This document shows positions 44,658 to 54,760 of a stretch of 64,000 bases of DNA, piece by piece. Within the stretch, counting starts at the first letter, position 1. Every line of letters starts with the position of its first letter. The DNA is from Halopseudomonas aestusnigri (GTDB lineage: Bacteria > Pseudomonadota > Gammaproteobacteria > Pseudomonadales > Pseudomonadaceae), in assembly GCF_002197985.1 (NCBI RefSeq), contig NZ_NBYK01000003.1, forward strand, positions 96,274 through 160,273, written 5' to 3'. The notes under the pieces are model-generated. The model was not told the origin of the DNA. It worked only from the letters and a program-made list of their open reading frames with translations, and did not search any database. Position numbers and translations under genes: made by a program.

Positions 44658-45632
44658 TCAGGGATCAACCACCAGCAGCGGTTCGATGGAGGCTGCTGCA
44701 TTGACTGCGATGGCGGTGTAGATAGAACCGGCTGCCAGCGCGGTGGCGGGCAGGTCGATGACGGTCGTTGTGGTATTGGCCACATTGATGCTGATGTCAT
44801 AACTGCCCGCGGGGACCTCGACGTAGTCGGAGGCGGTGAAGTAGGGCACGTCGGCAAGGCCGGCGAAAATATCGCCGTTGACCAGAACGTCTACCGCGGG
44901 TGCATCCGGTGAGGCGTGAATAACCCGGATCTTGGCACCAGCGGCCGGTGTCAGGTCGTCGACCAGCGGACGCAGGGTGAAGCCCTGAACACCGGTGATA
45001 TTAACAAACCCGGTGGCCAGTACGCTGTAGGCCTGACCTGCTTCAACGGTAACGGGAAGACTGGCCACTTCGTTTCCGCCGGCTTCCACGCCAATGGTGT
45101 AGTCACCGGCCAGTACCTGCAGGTAGTCACTCACATCCTTGAAAGACACGTCACTCAGAACGACGTCGCCGTCGACGGTGACATCCACTGCGGGTGCGTC
45201 AGGTGACAGGTGCAGTGCCCGGACTTGCGCGCGCTGGTCTTCCAGAACGACAAAGGGCGGCGAGTCCAGCAGCGCGATAACGGACGCGGGGGAGAAGCCT
45301 GATGCCCGGGGAGTGGCCGCCAGGAAGTAGGGCGGGCCGCTTTCCAGCTCGACGAATCCCGAGTCGTAGGCGATCGTTGCCGGGTCTCCTGCAGGGGTAA
45401 TGCGGATGCGGTATTCCCCGGCGGGTACTTCCACGTAAGTGCCACTGTCGGCAGCAGGTGCAAAGTCGGCAAGCAGCGGAGTGTCACCCAGTGCGTCTGT
45501 GGTGTCGACATAGACGTCGACATTGCCGACCTGGGGCGCGGCATGCAGAACAAAGGCCCGCGCGGTTGCTGCTGCGGGTGTCTGGATGTCGTCGGTAATA
45601 ACCAGCAGGTCAAAGCTGTCATCGCCCAGCAA
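44658..45632 (-). CDS. DUF4397 protein, 3' part of a frameshifted gene
   Basis: This open frame (324 codons from a TTG at 45632) encodes three further DUF4397 repeats, each marked by HLSPDAPAVDV or HASPDAPAVDV and a VEVPAG-type strand. It has no ribosome binding site, no start ATG and no signal peptide of its own. It directly continues the upstream 109-residue ORF in a -1 frame. Joined, the junction reads TLVA then LGLLGDDSFDLLV, which fits the family. So it is best read as the body of one DUF4397 lipoprotein. DUF4397 proteins are exported beta-sandwich repeats of unknown function. Confidence 0.8.
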   Translation of the reverse strand: MLGDDSFDLLVITDDIQTPAAATARAFVLHAAPQVGNVDVYVDTTDALGDTPLLADFAPAADSGTYVEVPAGEYRIRITPAGDPATIAYDSGFVELESGPPYFLAATPRASGFSPASVIALLDSPPFVVLEDQRAQVRALHLSPDAPAVDVTVDGDVVLSDVSFKDVSDYLQVLAGDYTIGVEAGGNEVASLPVTVEAGQAYSVLATGFVNITGVQGFTLRPLVDDLTPAAGAKIRVIHASPDAPAVDVLVNGDIFAGLADVPYFTASDYVEVPAGSYDISINVANTTTTVIDLPATALAAGSIYTAIAVNAAASIEPLLVVDP

Positions 45633-45634
45633 GC

Positions 45635-45964
45635 CTAGGCTACCAGGGTGTAGTCCTTGCCGCGAACGGGGGTTACCTCGGTGCTGAAGACGGGCTCGGA
45701 GTCGGCAGCAGCGCCTGCCGCTCGCACATCTATGGTGAGCGGTTCGGCCGGTACCCGGGTAAATGCGGTGGCGGTAAAGGTGTCCAGGTCCTCGATGGCG
45801 AGATTGCCATTGATGTAAATATCCACAGCCGGGGCGTCTGTTGCCGCATGTAAAACGCGTACTTCCGCCGACGGGCCGGCAGAAGAGCTGCTGCCACCAC
45901 CACCGCCGAGACAGCCGCTCAACGCGACGGAGATGGCGACCAAAATAAGAGTCAGGGCTTTCAC
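45635..45964 (-). CDS. DUF4397 lipoprotein, 5' part of a frameshifted gene
   Basis: This 109-residue ORF starts with a lipoprotein signal (MKALTLILVAISVALSGC, lipobox LSGC), a Gly/Ser linker and the first DUF4397 repeat (VRVLHAATDAPAVDIYINGN). It stops at TAG after GKDYTLVA, where the family continues. One added C before the TAG (CCC for CC) restores one frame of about 434 residues through to 44658. The cause may be a real mutation or a sequencing error. A promoter-like pair and repeats lie upstream. Confidence 0.82.
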   Translation of the reverse strand: MKALTLILVAISVALSGCLGGGGGSSSSAGPSAEVRVLHAATDAPAVDIYINGNLAIEDLDTFTATAFTRVPAEPLTIDVRAAGAAADSEPVFSTEVTPVRGKDYTLVA

Positions 45965-46024
45965 TGTCAGTTCCTCTTGATCAGGATGAAGGTTATTTAC
46001 TGCCCTGTTAACCTAGAGGTATTT

Positions 46025-46054
46025 CTTATACATGGTGAAAAATAACTTATACAA
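46025..46054 (-). promoter_or_regulatory. Possible promoter of the DUF4397 gene with direct repeats
   Basis: The minus strand reads TTGTAT (46054-46049), an 18-base spacer, then TATAAG (46030-46025). On the plus strand CTTATACA occurs twice, at 46025-46032 and 46046-46053, exactly 21 bases apart (two helix turns). Confidence 0.45.
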
Positions 46055-46189
46055 AGATTATGCAAAATGTGTCCTGATAATGGCTTAATGCCGCTATTTG
46101 GATGCCTTTGCAGGAAAATGATGGCGGAAGGAGTACACTATCGGGCTGTCTGGGTTCCGGCTGTTTGCCGCCGGTTTATCGAGGTGTCT

Positions 46190-46972
46190 GTGGAATTTTT
46201 GCTGTATCTGGTTTTGGGTGGTTTTGCCGGTACGCTGGCTGGACTGTTCGGTGTTGGCGGCGGCATGATCATTGTGCCGGTGCTGGTCTACAGTTTTGCC
46301 CTGCAGGGCATTGCCCCGGACGTGCTGACCCATATGGCGGTCGGCACCTCGCTGGCAACCATCGTATTCACCTCGATCAATGCGATTCGTGCGCACCATG
46401 CAAAGGGTGCTGTGCGCTGGCGTCTGTTTGTCTGGCTGACGGCCGGGATTGTGCTCGGCACCGTGCTGGGTGCGCTGACCGCCGCGCAGATCAGTGGCCC
46501 GGTGCTGCAGAAGATAATTGGTGTATTTGCTATTTGTGTGGCCACCCAGATGGCTTTCAAGTTGCAGCCAAAGGCGGCGCTGACTGAGCCGGGCAAGCCG
46601 TCGCTGGGTATTGCTGGCGGTGTCATCGGCTGGGCATCGGCCATCTTTGGTATTGGCGGCGGGTCGTTGACGGTACCGTTTCTGGTTTGGCGCAGCGTGC
46701 CGATGCAGCAGGCGGTGGCCACCTCATCGGCCTGCGGACTGCCGATTGCGCTGGCGGGTGCCATATCCTTTATTTTTACCGGCTGGGATGAAACCGGGCT
46801 GCCGTCCTGGAGTCTGGGATATGTATATTTACCGGCGCTGATCGGTATTGCGTCTACCAGTATGCTGTTCGCGGGGTTCGGCGCGCGGCTTGCGCACCGG
46901 CTGTCCCAGGATCTGCTCAAGCGCCTGTTTGCCCTGCTGCTGCTTTGTGTTGGAATCAACTTTCTTGTCTAG
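46190..46972 (+). CDS. TSUP family membrane protein (sulfite exporter TauE/SafE-like)
   Basis: The 260-residue protein has about eight membrane helices and the two TSUP motif repeats: GLFGVGGGMIIVPVLVY near the start and AIFGIGGGSLTVPFLVW near the middle. The family moves sulfonates, sulfite, sulfoacetate or related anions. The substrate here is unknown. GTG 46190 follows GAGG by five bases and gives the hydrophobic start MEFLLYLVLGGF; the upstream extension is not hydrophobic. lgt starts 10 bases after the stop, so it is probably in the lgt operon. Confidence 0.9.
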   Translation: MEFLLYLVLGGFAGTLAGLFGVGGGMIIVPVLVYSFALQGIAPDVLTHMAVGTSLATIVFTSINAIRAHHAKGAVRWRLFVWLTAGIVLGTVLGALTAAQISGPVLQKIIGVFAICVATQMAFKLQPKAALTEPGKPSLGIAGGVIGWASAIFGIGGGSLTVPFLVWRSVPMQQAVATSSACGLPIALAGAISFIFTGWDETGLPSWSLGYVYLPALIGIASTSMLFAGFGARLAHRLSQDLLKRLFALLLLCVGINFLV

Positions 46973-46981
46973 GGATATCGC

Positions 46982-47776
46982 ATGTTGACTTACCCCCAGA
47001 TTGACCCGGTGGCATTGGCCATTGGTCCGCTGAAGATTCACTGGTACGGCTTGATGTACCTGATCGGTATCGGCGGTGCCTGGTGGCTGGCCCGTCGCAG
47101 GCTGGCCGATTTTGACCCGACCTGGAACAAGGAGACGCTGTCCGATCTGGTGTTCTGGGTGGCGCTGGGCGTGATTGCCGGCGGACGTCTGGGTTATGTG
47201 CTGTTTTACGATCTGGCGTCCTATATCAGCAACCCGCTGCTGGTGCTGGAGATCTGGAAGGGTGGCATGTCGTTCCACGGCGGCTTGCTCGGCGTGCTGC
47301 TGGCGCTGCTGTGGTTCTCGCGCAAGCACAACAAGCGCTTTTTCGAACTGGTCGATTTCGTTGCACCACTGGTGCCGATCGGTCTGGGGGCCGGCCGCAT
47401 CGGCAACTTTATCAATGCCGAGTTATGGGGCAAGGCGACCGACGTGCCGTGGGCGATGGTCTTCCCGACCGATCCCGAGCAGTTGGCGCGCCATCCGTCG
47501 CAGCTGTATCAGTTTGCTCTGGAAGGCGTCGCGCTGTTTACCATTCTCTGGTTCTACTCGCGTAAGCCGCGCCCGACCATGGCCGTTAGCGGCCTGTTTG
47601 CCATCTGCTATGGCTGCTTCCGTTTTGCCGTCGAGTTTGTCCGTGTGCCGGACGCCCAACTCGGCTATCTTGCTTTCGGGTGGCTGACCATGGGCCAGCT
47701 GCTGTGTATTCCCATGATTTTACTTGGCGCCCTGTTGATGGGGCTGGCCTACCGGCGTGAGGGGCGCACCGCATGA
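46982..47776 (+). CDS. lgt: Prolipoprotein diacylglyceryl transferase Lgt
   Basis: Lgt adds diacylglycerol to the lipobox Cys of prolipoproteins in the inner membrane. The 264-residue protein has the [19 protein letters not shown] start, the key His in MSFHGGLLG and the signature [15 protein letters not shown]. It has about seven membrane helices. The stop overlaps the thyA start (ATGA). The order lgt-thyA-folA is common in pseudomonads. Confidence 0.97.
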   Translation: MLTYPQIDPVALAIGPLKIHWYGLMYLIGIGGAWWLARRRLADFDPTWNKETLSDLVFWVALGVIAGGRLGYVLFYDLASYISNPLLVLEIWKGGMSFHGGLLGVLLALLWFSRKHNKRFFELVDFVAPLVPIGLGAGRIGNFINAELWGKATDVPWAMVFPTDPEQLARHPSQLYQFALEGVALFTILWFYSRKPRPTMAVSGLFAICYGCFRFAVEFVRVPDAQLGYLAFGWLTMGQLLCIPMILLGALLMGLAYRREGRTA

Positions 47777-48567
47777 AACAGTATCTCGACCTGATGCGCC
47801 ACGTGCGCGAGAACGGCACCTTCAAGAGTGATCGGACCGGCACCGGTACCTACAGCGTGTTCGGCCACCAGATGCGCTTTGATCTGGCTGAGGGCTTTCC
47901 GCTGGTGACGACCAAAAAATGTCATCTCAAGTCCATCATCCATGAGCTGCTGTGGTTTCTGCAGGGTGACACCAATATCCGTTACCTGAAGGAAAACGGT
48001 GTCTCGATCTGGGACGAATGGGCTGACGAGAATGGCGATCTGGGTCCGGTTTACGGCTACCAGTGGCGCAGCTGGCCGGCGCCAAACGGCGAATCCATTG
48101 ATCAGATCAGCAAGCTGATTGCGATGATCAAGAGCAACCCGGACTCGCGCCGACTGATCGTATCGGCCTGGAACCCGGCGCTGGTTGATCAGATGGCGCT
48201 GCCGCCGTGTCATGCGCTGTTCCAGTTCTATGTTGCCGACGGCAAGCTGAGTTGCCAGCTGTATCAGCGCTCGGCGGATATCTTCCTGGGTGTACCGTTC
48301 AACATCGCCAGCTACGCGCTGCTGACACTGATGGTGGCGCAGGTCTGTGACCTGCAGGCAGGCGAGTTCATCTGGACCGGCGGCGACTGTCACCTGTACG
48401 CCAACCATATCGAGCAGACCGATCTGCAGCTGACCCGTGAGCCGCTGCCGCTCCCGACCATGAAGTTGAACCCCGAGGTGAGCGATCTGCTGGCGTTCCG
48501 TTTCGAGGATTTCGAGCTGGTAGGCTACCAGTCGCATCCGCACATCAAGGCGCCGGTGGCGGTATGA
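47773..48567 (+). CDS. thyA: Thymidylate synthase
   Basis: ThyA methylates dUMP to dTMP using 5,10-methylene-THF. The 264-residue protein has the E. coli length. The catalytic Cys lies in [12 protein letters not shown], the arginine-rich phosphate contacts in [11 protein letters not shown] and [23 protein letters not shown], and the C-terminal APVAV is present. It overlaps lgt upstream and folA downstream by four bases each, so the three are translationally coupled. The reaction makes dihydrofolate, which FolA recycles. Confidence 0.98.
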   Translation: MKQYLDLMRHVRENGTFKSDRTGTGTYSVFGHQMRFDLAEGFPLVTTKKCHLKSIIHELLWFLQGDTNIRYLKENGVSIWDEWADENGDLGPVYGYQWRSWPAPNGESIDQISKLIAMIKSNPDSRRLIVSAWNPALVDQMALPPCHALFQFYVADGKLSCQLYQRSADIFLGVPFNIASYALLTLMVAQVCDLQAGEFIWTGGDCHLYANHIEQTDLQLTREPLPLPTMKLNPEVSDLLAFRFEDFELVGYQSHPHIKAPVAV

Positions 48568-49076
48568 GTCATGTCAAAATTGCCATGATTGCGGCCATGG
48601 CCAGTAACCGGGTGATCGGTCTGGATAATACCATGCCCTGGCATCTGCCGGAGGACTTGCGTTATTTCAAGGCGACCACTCTGGGCAAGCCGATCATCAT
48701 GGGTCGCAAGACCTTTGACTCGCTGGGTCGAGCGCTACCGGGCCGCACCAATATTGTGGTTAGCCGCCAGTCGGGCCTGCAGCTGCCGGGTGCCGAGGTG
48801 TTCGACTCCATTGAAGCTGCGCTCGACTTCGCCGAGCAGCAAGCGGCGATTGATGGCGTGGACGAGGTGATGGTGATTGGTGGCGAGACCTTGTATCGCC
48901 AGTGCCTGGAAGATGCCGGCCGGTTGTATCTGACCCGTATCGAATCGGCGCCGGACGGGGATGCATGGTTCCCGGAACTGGATGCAGCCCAGTGGCTGTT
49001 GGTCAGTGAGCGGGCAGTGGCTGCCGGTGACGGCTACCCCGCCCACGCCTACCAGGTGCTTGAGCGCCGGCGCTGA
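48564..49076 (+). CDS. folA: Dihydrofolate reductase
   Basis: FolA reduces dihydrofolate to tetrahydrofolate with NADPH and is the trimethoprim target. The 170-residue protein has the [29 protein letters not shown] start with the catalytic acid in PEDL, the [27 protein letters not shown] segment, and [12 protein letters not shown]. It is coupled to thyA (ATGA). Confidence 0.97.
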   Translation: MSHVKIAMIAAMASNRVIGLDNTMPWHLPEDLRYFKATTLGKPIIMGRKTFDSLGRALPGRTNIVVSRQSGLQLPGAEVFDSIEAALDFAEQQAAIDGVDEVMVIGGETLYRQCLEDAGRLYLTRIESAPDGDAWFPELDAAQWLLVSERAVAAGDGYPAHAYQVLERRR

Positions 49077-49079
49077 GGG

Positions 49080-50759
49080 TCAGTTGAGGACAGGCGAGGA
49101 CGCGGCCTGGCCGATCAGTTCCTCGAGGGGGCGCGGTTTGCCGATCCAGTACCCCTGAAGCAGGTTGCCGCCCCAGCGCGAGAGCTGGTCGGCAACCCGG
49201 GCATCCTCGACATAGTTGGCCGCGACTTGCTTGTTCATGCCCCGTGACAGGGTGATGAGGTTTTGCAGGTAGGCGCCCTGCTCGGGGGACGGGTTTTCAC
49301 TGAGCGTGCGGCAGTCGACCTTGACGCCCCTGATTGGCAGACGGCTAAGGTAGCCCAGCGCACCGTACTCCGAGCCAAAGTGATCCAGCCAGATTTCTAC
49401 GCCCAGCTCGTGCAGAGCCGTGCACAGTGCCGTTGCCTGGCTGGCGTGCTGCAGCAGCGTGTCTTCGCGCAGCTCCAGCTGAATCATGTGCGGCGGCACC
49501 TTGCTTCGCAGCAGGAGCTGGCGCAACTGGTCCACAAAGCGCGGCTGCTTGAGTTCGCGATCGCTGATGTTGATCGACAGTCGGCAATGTATGCCGGCAT
49601 CCAGCCACTGTTTTACCGCCTGTAGCGCCTGGCCGATAACCCAGTGGCCCATCGGCAGGATCAGCCCGCTGTGTTCCGCCAGCTTGAGGAAGGCATCCGG
49701 TGTCAGCAAGCCGAGTTGGGGGTGCTGCCAGCGCAGCAGCGCCTCCCAGGCCACGGTGTCGCCGTGGTTGGTATCGACGATGGGTTGATAGTGAAGGCGG
49801 AACTGGCCCTCGAGCAACCCGTGTCGCAGACCTTGCTCGATGTCCAGATTGTGGCGGGTTTCGGCATCGCGCTGCGGGTTGAAAAAGGCATATCCGTTAC
49901 GACCGTTGGCTTTTGCGCGATACAGCGCCTGGTCCGCATGCTGCAGCAATTCTGCTGCCGTAGCGCCGTGGCCGGGGAAGGTGGCAATGCCGACACTGGC
50001 TGACACCAGCAGATGATGGCCACTGAGGGTTATGGGTTCGCTCAGCGTATGAATGATCTTGCTGGCGATCAGGGCGGCATCGTTCGGGTCGTGCAGGTCG
50101 TTGAGCAGGGCAACAAACTCGTCGCCGCCTATCCGTGCGATCAGGTCATCCTGGCGCATGGTCCGGCGCAGCCGGTTGGCGATCACGGCGAGCAGCAGGT
50201 CACCCAGGCCATGGCCGAAGGTATCGTTGATCTGCTTGAAGTAGTCCAGGTCGATATAGAGCAGGGCGAAGCCGGTCGGGCTGCGTTGCCCGCGCAGGAT
50301 CATGCGGTCCAGCTCGGACTCGAGCAGGGCCCGATTGCCAAGGCCGGTCAGCGGATCCTGGCGTGCCATCTGGTGCAGTTTCTCGCCACTGCTTCGACGA
50401 CGCTCTGCGTTGATCAGTGCGCGCGTGAGTGCGTCGGCGTTGAGGCTTTCCCGCGGCAGGATGTCGTCCGCACCGCCGTCTATGGCGGCGCTGTCACGCT
50501 CGGGGCTGTCGTCGTCGCTGATCAGCAGCAACAGGGTTTCGGCGCTGGCTCGGCGGGCGTCCTGCAGCAGGCTGGGTTCATTGGGCAGCAGGCAGGCGTC
50601 GTAGTCGCTGGCACTCAGACGGGTGGCTGCGTCGCGTACGCTGGTGCAGATATCGACATCAAATGGGCCGGCCGAAGGGGCGCGGCACAGATCGAGCAGG
50701 TGTGCCCGCTTTGCCGGATTTGATTCAACCACCAATATCTTGCGTGCTGCGCGTTCCAT
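49080..50759 (-). CDS. GGDEF-EAL protein with degenerate receiver and EAL domains
   Basis: The 559-residue cytoplasmic protein has a receiver-like N-terminus (ILVVESNPAKRAHLL, about residues 8-120), a GGDEF domain with intact motif (IARIGGDEFVALLND) and a C-terminal EAL domain. The receiver's phosphoacceptor position reads CLLPNEP instead of the usual LLDxxMP, so phosphorylation looks lost. The EAL domain keeps AWEALLRW but has LDHFGSEYGAL for LDDFGTGYSSL and AANYVED for AEGVET. Loss of metal ligands suggests weak or no phosphodiesterase activity. It probably makes, or only senses, cyclic di-GMP. It ends four bases from folA. Confidence 0.9.
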   Translation of the reverse strand: MERAARKILVVESNPAKRAHLLDLCRAPSAGPFDVDICTSVRDAATRLSASDYDACLLPNEPSLLQDARRASAETLLLLISDDDSPERDSAAIDGGADDILPRESLNADALTRALINAERRRSSGEKLHQMARQDPLTGLGNRALLESELDRMILRGQRSPTGFALLYIDLDYFKQINDTFGHGLGDLLLAVIANRLRRTMRQDDLIARIGGDEFVALLNDLHDPNDAALIASKIIHTLSEPITLSGHHLLVSASVGIATFPGHGATAAELLQHADQALYRAKANGRNGYAFFNPQRDAETRHNLDIEQGLRHGLLEGQFRLHYQPIVDTNHGDTVAWEALLRWQHPQLGLLTPDAFLKLAEHSGLILPMGHWVIGQALQAVKQWLDAGIHCRLSINISDRELKQPRFVDQLRQLLLRSKVPPHMIQLELREDTLLQHASQATALCTALHELGVEIWLDHFGSEYGALGYLSRLPIRGVKVDCRTLSENPSPEQGAYLQNLITLSRGMNKQVAANYVEDARVADQLSRWGGNLLQGYWIGKPRPLEELIGQAASSPVLN

Positions 50760-50957
50760 GAGTGCGGGCCCAGTCAGCTGGTGTTATTCGTCCATGCACG
50801 GTTTTGTCACCGCTGTATGTTAACGCCGTCACGCTTTGACAGCCCATTCATTCGTGTCAAACAGCGCAAAATCTCCGACAGGCGGTATGGCTAATGGCCT
50901 GTAATGCCGGATTTTTGTCTTTGCTTTTGCTTGTTTGTTTGCTATGGCGGGAAGTTG

Positions 50958-50980
50958 GCGCAGGGGCAGGGCCCCTGCGC
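50958..50980. terminator. Strong hairpin after ilvD
   Basis: GCGCAGGGGC (50958-50967) pairs perfectly with GCCCCTGCGC (50971-50980) around AGG. It lies 17 bases beyond the ilvD stop. No T-run follows on the minus strand, so termination may be Rho-assisted. The rest of the 50760-50996 gap shows no gene. Confidence 0.6.
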
Positions 50981-50996
50981 GCGAGGGAGTGCTGTA

Positions 50997-52835
50997 TCAG
51001 TCGTCGAGCATCGCCTTGTTGCGCACTGCGCCCTTGTCGGCGCTGGTGGCCAGCAGGGCGTAGGCCTTCAGCGCGGTGCTGACCTTGCGCGGGCGTGGTG
51101 CGGCTGGTTTCCAGCCTTTGGCGTCCTGCGCGGCGCGGCGTTTTGCCAGTTCTTCATCCGACACCAGCAGGTTGATGCTGCGGTTGGGGATGTCGATCAG
51201 AATGCGATCGCCGTCCTCAACCAGACCGATGGCACCCCCAGCGGCGGCCTCGGGTGAGGCGTGGCCGATTGACAGGCCACTGGTGCCGCCAGAGAAGCGA
51301 CCATCGGTCAGCAGGGCGCAGTCTTTGCCCAGGCCCTTGGACTTCAGGTAGCTGGTGGGGTAGAGCATTTCCTGCATGCCCGGGCCGCCTTTCGGACCTT
51401 CGTAACGGATGATCACGATATCGCCAGCCTTGACCTCGTCGTTGAGAATGCCTTTGACCGCGCTGTCTTGGCTCTCGAAGATCTTGGCGTTGCCTTCAAA
51501 CACGTGGATGGATTCGTCTACACCGGCGGTCTTGACCACACAGCCATCGAGCGCGATGTTGCCGTACAGTACCGCCAGACCGCCTTCCTGCGAGTAGGCG
51601 TGCTCGACCGAGCGGATACAGCCCTCGGCGCGGTCATCGTCCAGGCTGTCCCAGCGGGTGCTCTGGCTGAACGCGGTCTGGGTCGGGATACCGCCCGGAC
51701 CGGCCTTGAAGAAGGTGTGTACCGCTTCGTCATCGGTCTGTGTGATGTCCCACTGGGCGATGGCGTCGGCCATGCTCGGGCTGTGCACGGTCGGCACGTC
51801 GGTGTGCAGCAGGCCACCACGGGCCAGTTCGCCAAGGATGGAGAAGATGCCGCCAGCGCGGTGCACGTCTTCCATGTGGTACTTCTGAATGTTCGGCGCC
51901 ACCTTGCACAACTGCGGTACCTTGCGCGACAGGCGGTCGATGTCGCGCAGGTCGAAGTCGATTTCGGCTTCCTGGGCGGCAGCCAGCAGGTGCAGGATGG
52001 TGTTGGTCGAACCGCCCATGGCGATGTCCAGCGTCATGGCGTTCTCGAACGCCTTGAAGCTGGCTACGTTGCGCGGCAGAACCGACTCGTCGCCTTCGCC
52101 ATAGTAGCGCTGGCACAACTCGACCGCCAGACGACCGGCGCGCAGGAACAGTTGCTCACGGTCGCTGTGGGTCGCCAGCGTCGAGCCGTTGCCCGGCAGT
52201 GACAGCCCCAGTGCTTCGGTCAGACAGTTCATCGAGTTGGCGGTAAACATGCCGGAGCAGCTGCCGCAGGTCGGGCAGGCGCTACGCTCGTACTCTTCGA
52301 CCTTCTCGTCGGAGCAGGAATCGTCGGCAGCGACGACCATGGCGTCAACCAGATCCAGACCGTGGCTGGCCAGTTTGGTCTTGCCGGCTTCCATCGGGCC
52401 GCCGGAGACGAACACCACCGGGATATTCAGGCGCAGGGCAGCCATCAGCATGCCGGGGGTGATCTTGTCGCAGTTGGATATGCAGACAATGGCGTCGGCG
52501 CAGTGGGCGTTGACCATGTACTCGACCGAGTCGGCGATGATTTCGCGGCTGGGCAGCGAATAGAGCATGCCGTCGTGACCCATGGCGATGCCGTCGTCGA
52601 CTGCGATGGTGTTGAATTCCTTGGCGACACCACCGGCCTTCTCGATTTCCCGCGCGACCAGTTGGCCCAGATCCTTCAGGTGAACGTGGCCGGGCACGAA
52701 CTGGGTGAAGGAGTTGGCGATGGCGATGATCGGCTTCTTGAAGTCTTCGTCCTTCATGCCGGTAGCGCGCCACAGGGCGCGGGCGCCGGCCATGTTGCGG
52801 CCGAAGGTGGATGTTTTCGAGCGGTAATCAGGCAT
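50997..52835 (-). CDS. ilvD: Dihydroxy-acid dehydratase
   Basis: IlvD dehydrates dihydroxy-acids in isoleucine and valine synthesis. The 612-residue protein has the iron-sulfur cluster cysteines in [11 protein letters not shown] and [19 protein letters not shown], the [13 protein letters not shown] motif and the C-terminal [24 protein letters not shown] motif. Start 52835 gives [24 protein letters not shown], the family start. The upstream extension of the frame has no homology. Confidence 0.97.
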   Translation of the reverse strand: MPDYRSKTSTFGRNMAGARALWRATGMKDEDFKKPIIAIANSFTQFVPGHVHLKDLGQLVAREIEKAGGVAKEFNTIAVDDGIAMGHDGMLYSLPSREIIADSVEYMVNAHCADAIVCISNCDKITPGMLMAALRLNIPVVFVSGGPMEAGKTKLASHGLDLVDAMVVAADDSCSDEKVEEYERSACPTCGSCSGMFTANSMNCLTEALGLSLPGNGSTLATHSDREQLFLRAGRLAVELCQRYYGEGDESVLPRNVASFKAFENAMTLDIAMGGSTNTILHLLAAAQEAEIDFDLRDIDRLSRKVPQLCKVAPNIQKYHMEDVHRAGGIFSILGELARGGLLHTDVPTVHSPSMADAIAQWDITQTDDEAVHTFFKAGPGGIPTQTAFSQSTRWDSLDDDRAEGCIRSVEHAYSQEGGLAVLYGNIALDGCVVKTAGVDESIHVFEGNAKIFESQDSAVKGILNDEVKAGDIVIIRYEGPKGGPGMQEMLYPTSYLKSKGLGKDCALLTDGRFSGGTSGLSIGHASPEAAAGGAIGLVEDGDRILIDIPNRSINLLVSDEELAKRRAAQDAKGWKPAAPRPRKVSTALKAYALLATSADKGAVRNKAMLDD

Positions 52836-53093
52836 GACGGAGTTCTCGTGGTGTAGTGCAGTCGGGCAAGCATACCAATTCACGGGGCGGCATGCAGCCG
52901 TGTCGCGGGCGTCGGCATGTAGTCTTTTTGAGTTACAGAGCATTACGGCGAGATGTTGTATTGATATCGAGCGCGCTTTTTCGGCCTCTGGATCGGCATG
53001 GCGCTGCGGTAAACAGGAAGCGCTCCGGCAGCCCCGTTTGATTGTGGGCGGCTGCCGTCGGGCAGATAAAAAAAGTAAATGGAGACGACGCCT

Positions 53094-54701
53094 GTGCAGA
53101 CATTGCTTTCGAATTTTCCCCCCGTGCGGCTGGCACTGGCAGCTGTGGTGACGACGTCCCTTTCCCTGACCGGCTGCCTGTCCGGTGGCGGTGGCTCATC
53201 ATCTGATGGTGCCGCAACGGTGGAAGAGCCAACCGATTTGCGCACCACCCTCTCTGGTGATGTGCGCGGGGTTGAGCAAGAGGGCTATTTCGAGTTCTTG
53301 GGAATTCCGTACGCTGCAGCACCGGTCGGGGATTTGCGCTTCGCTGCGCCACAGGCAGCAGCTGGCTGGGACGAGGAGCGCGCTGCAGATGCCTACGGCA
53401 GTGCCTGTCCCCAGGCGGGGCAGACCTTCGACGAGGCCGAGGACTGTCTGTACCTGAACGTGTTTACCCCCAAAAACCGGGGCCCGCATCCGGTGATGGT
53501 GTGGTTCCATGGTGGCGCCTTTGTGTTTGGTTCAGGTGGTGGCACCTATGTACCCCCGCGGCTGGTTGCGGAGGATATTGTTGTCGTGACGGTAAATTAC
53601 CGCCTGGGCAAGCTGGGCTTTACCGCTCATCCGGGTTTGACTGAGGAGCAGGGCGCGTCCGGTAGTTACGGCATTCTGGATCAGCAGATGGCGCTTCAGT
53701 GGGTGCAGGATAATATCGAAGCCTTTGCTGGTGACCCTGCCAATGTCACCATTTTTGGTGAGTCGGCTGGCGGCTTGAGCGTTCTTAGCCATCTGGTGTC
53801 ACCTGCCTCTGCCGGGCTGTTTGCCAAGGCGATTGTGCAGAGTGGCTCCTACAGCAGGGTGCAGGCGTCAATGGCGGTGGCCGAAAGTGCCGGAGAGGGC
53901 TTCGCTACCCTTCTTGGCTGTGATGCAGCGACAGCTGCGCAAGAGGTTGAGTGCATGCGCAGCAAAAGTGTTGCGCAGATTATGGCTATCGCACCCGGGA
54001 CGGTGACACCGACATTGCGGCCTGATGTATTGCCCGCCTCGGTCAATCAAGGCCTGGCAGCAGGCGAATTTAATGATGTGCCGTTGCTGATGGGAACCAA
54101 CTCGGATGAATGGAGTTATTTTCTGGCCAGCCGCGGGGAGTTGAATCCGATCACTCAGGCGAATTACCAGTTTCTGCTCAACAATAGCGTTGGACCGGTG
54201 GAAACGCCGAATGTTGTCGCGCTCTATCCGGCGTCTGACTTCAGCGATGATTACGCGGCGTTGATGACTGCGGTGGGCACTGATGGCAATTTTGCCTGTA
54301 ATGCCAGCGTGCAGGCAGCCAGCGTTGCGGAGAACGGCAGCCAGCCGCTATTCGTCTACGAGTTTGCCGATCGCGACGCGCCGTCGCCAGGTATTGTCGC
54401 TCCGAGTTGGCTGACGCTGGGGGCAACGCACGCCTCTGAGCTGGCCTACATCTTCGGTACCGACGACTCGTTCCGAGTGCGCGGCGCAACCGACGATCAG
54501 GTCGCTCTGGCCGATATCATGAGCCGTGCCTGGACGGCCTTCGCCCGGTCCGGTAATCCAAGCCATGACGACCTGACCTGGGTAGATTACGGTGATAGTG
54601 CCGGTGGCATGGTCTCGTTCGAGACACCTGAGGTACAGCCTCTTTCCCGTTCGGTGTTTCGCAGCGTGCATCGCTGTGACTACTGGACTCCTGAGGTCTG
54701 A
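53094..54701 (+). CDS. Type-B carboxylesterase/lipase, predicted lipoprotein
   Basis: The 535-residue alpha/beta-hydrolase begins with a lipoprotein signal ending LSLTGC, then a Gly/Ser linker. Type-B carboxylesterase motifs follow: the oxyanion loop [14 protein letters not shown], nucleophile Ser in [27 protein letters not shown] and the catalytic His in [13 protein letters not shown]. It should hydrolyse esters at the outer membrane. GTG 53094 has GGAG nine bases upstream; an in-frame ATG at 53079 without a ribosome site would add five residues. It shares a hairpin with the convergent porin gene. Confidence 0.92.
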   Translation: MQTLLSNFPPVRLALAAVVTTSLSLTGCLSGGGGSSSDGAATVEEPTDLRTTLSGDVRGVEQEGYFEFLGIPYAAAPVGDLRFAAPQAAAGWDEERAADAYGSACPQAGQTFDEAEDCLYLNVFTPKNRGPHPVMVWFHGGAFVFGSGGGTYVPPRLVAEDIVVVTVNYRLGKLGFTAHPGLTEEQGASGSYGILDQQMALQWVQDNIEAFAGDPANVTIFGESAGGLSVLSHLVSPASAGLFAKAIVQSGSYSRVQASMAVAESAGEGFATLLGCDAATAAQEVECMRSKSVAQIMAIAPGTVTPTLRPDVLPASVNQGLAAGEFNDVPLLMGTNSDEWSYFLASRGELNPITQANYQFLLNNSVGPVETPNVVALYPASDFSDDYAALMTAVGTDGNFACNASVQAASVAENGSQPLFVYEFADRDAPSPGIVAPSWLTLGATHASELAYIFGTDDSFRVRGATDDQVALADIMSRAWTAFARSGNPSHDDLTWVDYGDSAGGMVSFETPEVQPLSRSVFRSVHRCDYWTPEV

Positions 54702-54721
54702 TACGACCTGTCCTTTTCGCG

Positions 54722-54755
54722 GAGGTGGGCCGGAGACGGTGTTCCGGCCCACCTC
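54722..54755. terminator. Convergent hairpin between esterase and porin genes
   Basis: A perfect 13-bp stem (54722-54734 with 54743-54755, loop GACGGTGT) lies between the two stop codons. No T-tract is present on either strand. Confidence 0.6.
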
Positions 54756-54760
54756 TGGCG

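Noticed and set aside
45620-45645. Programmed frameshift in the DUF4397 gene
   Set aside because: No slippery heptamer, internal ribosome-like site or downstream stem was found; a simple one-base deletion or sequencing error is simpler.
50894-51082. 62-codon plus-strand ORF with a hydrophobic start after the ilvD hairpin
   Set aside because: It crosses the hairpin and overlaps the 3' end of ilvD, with no ribosome binding site and no known family.
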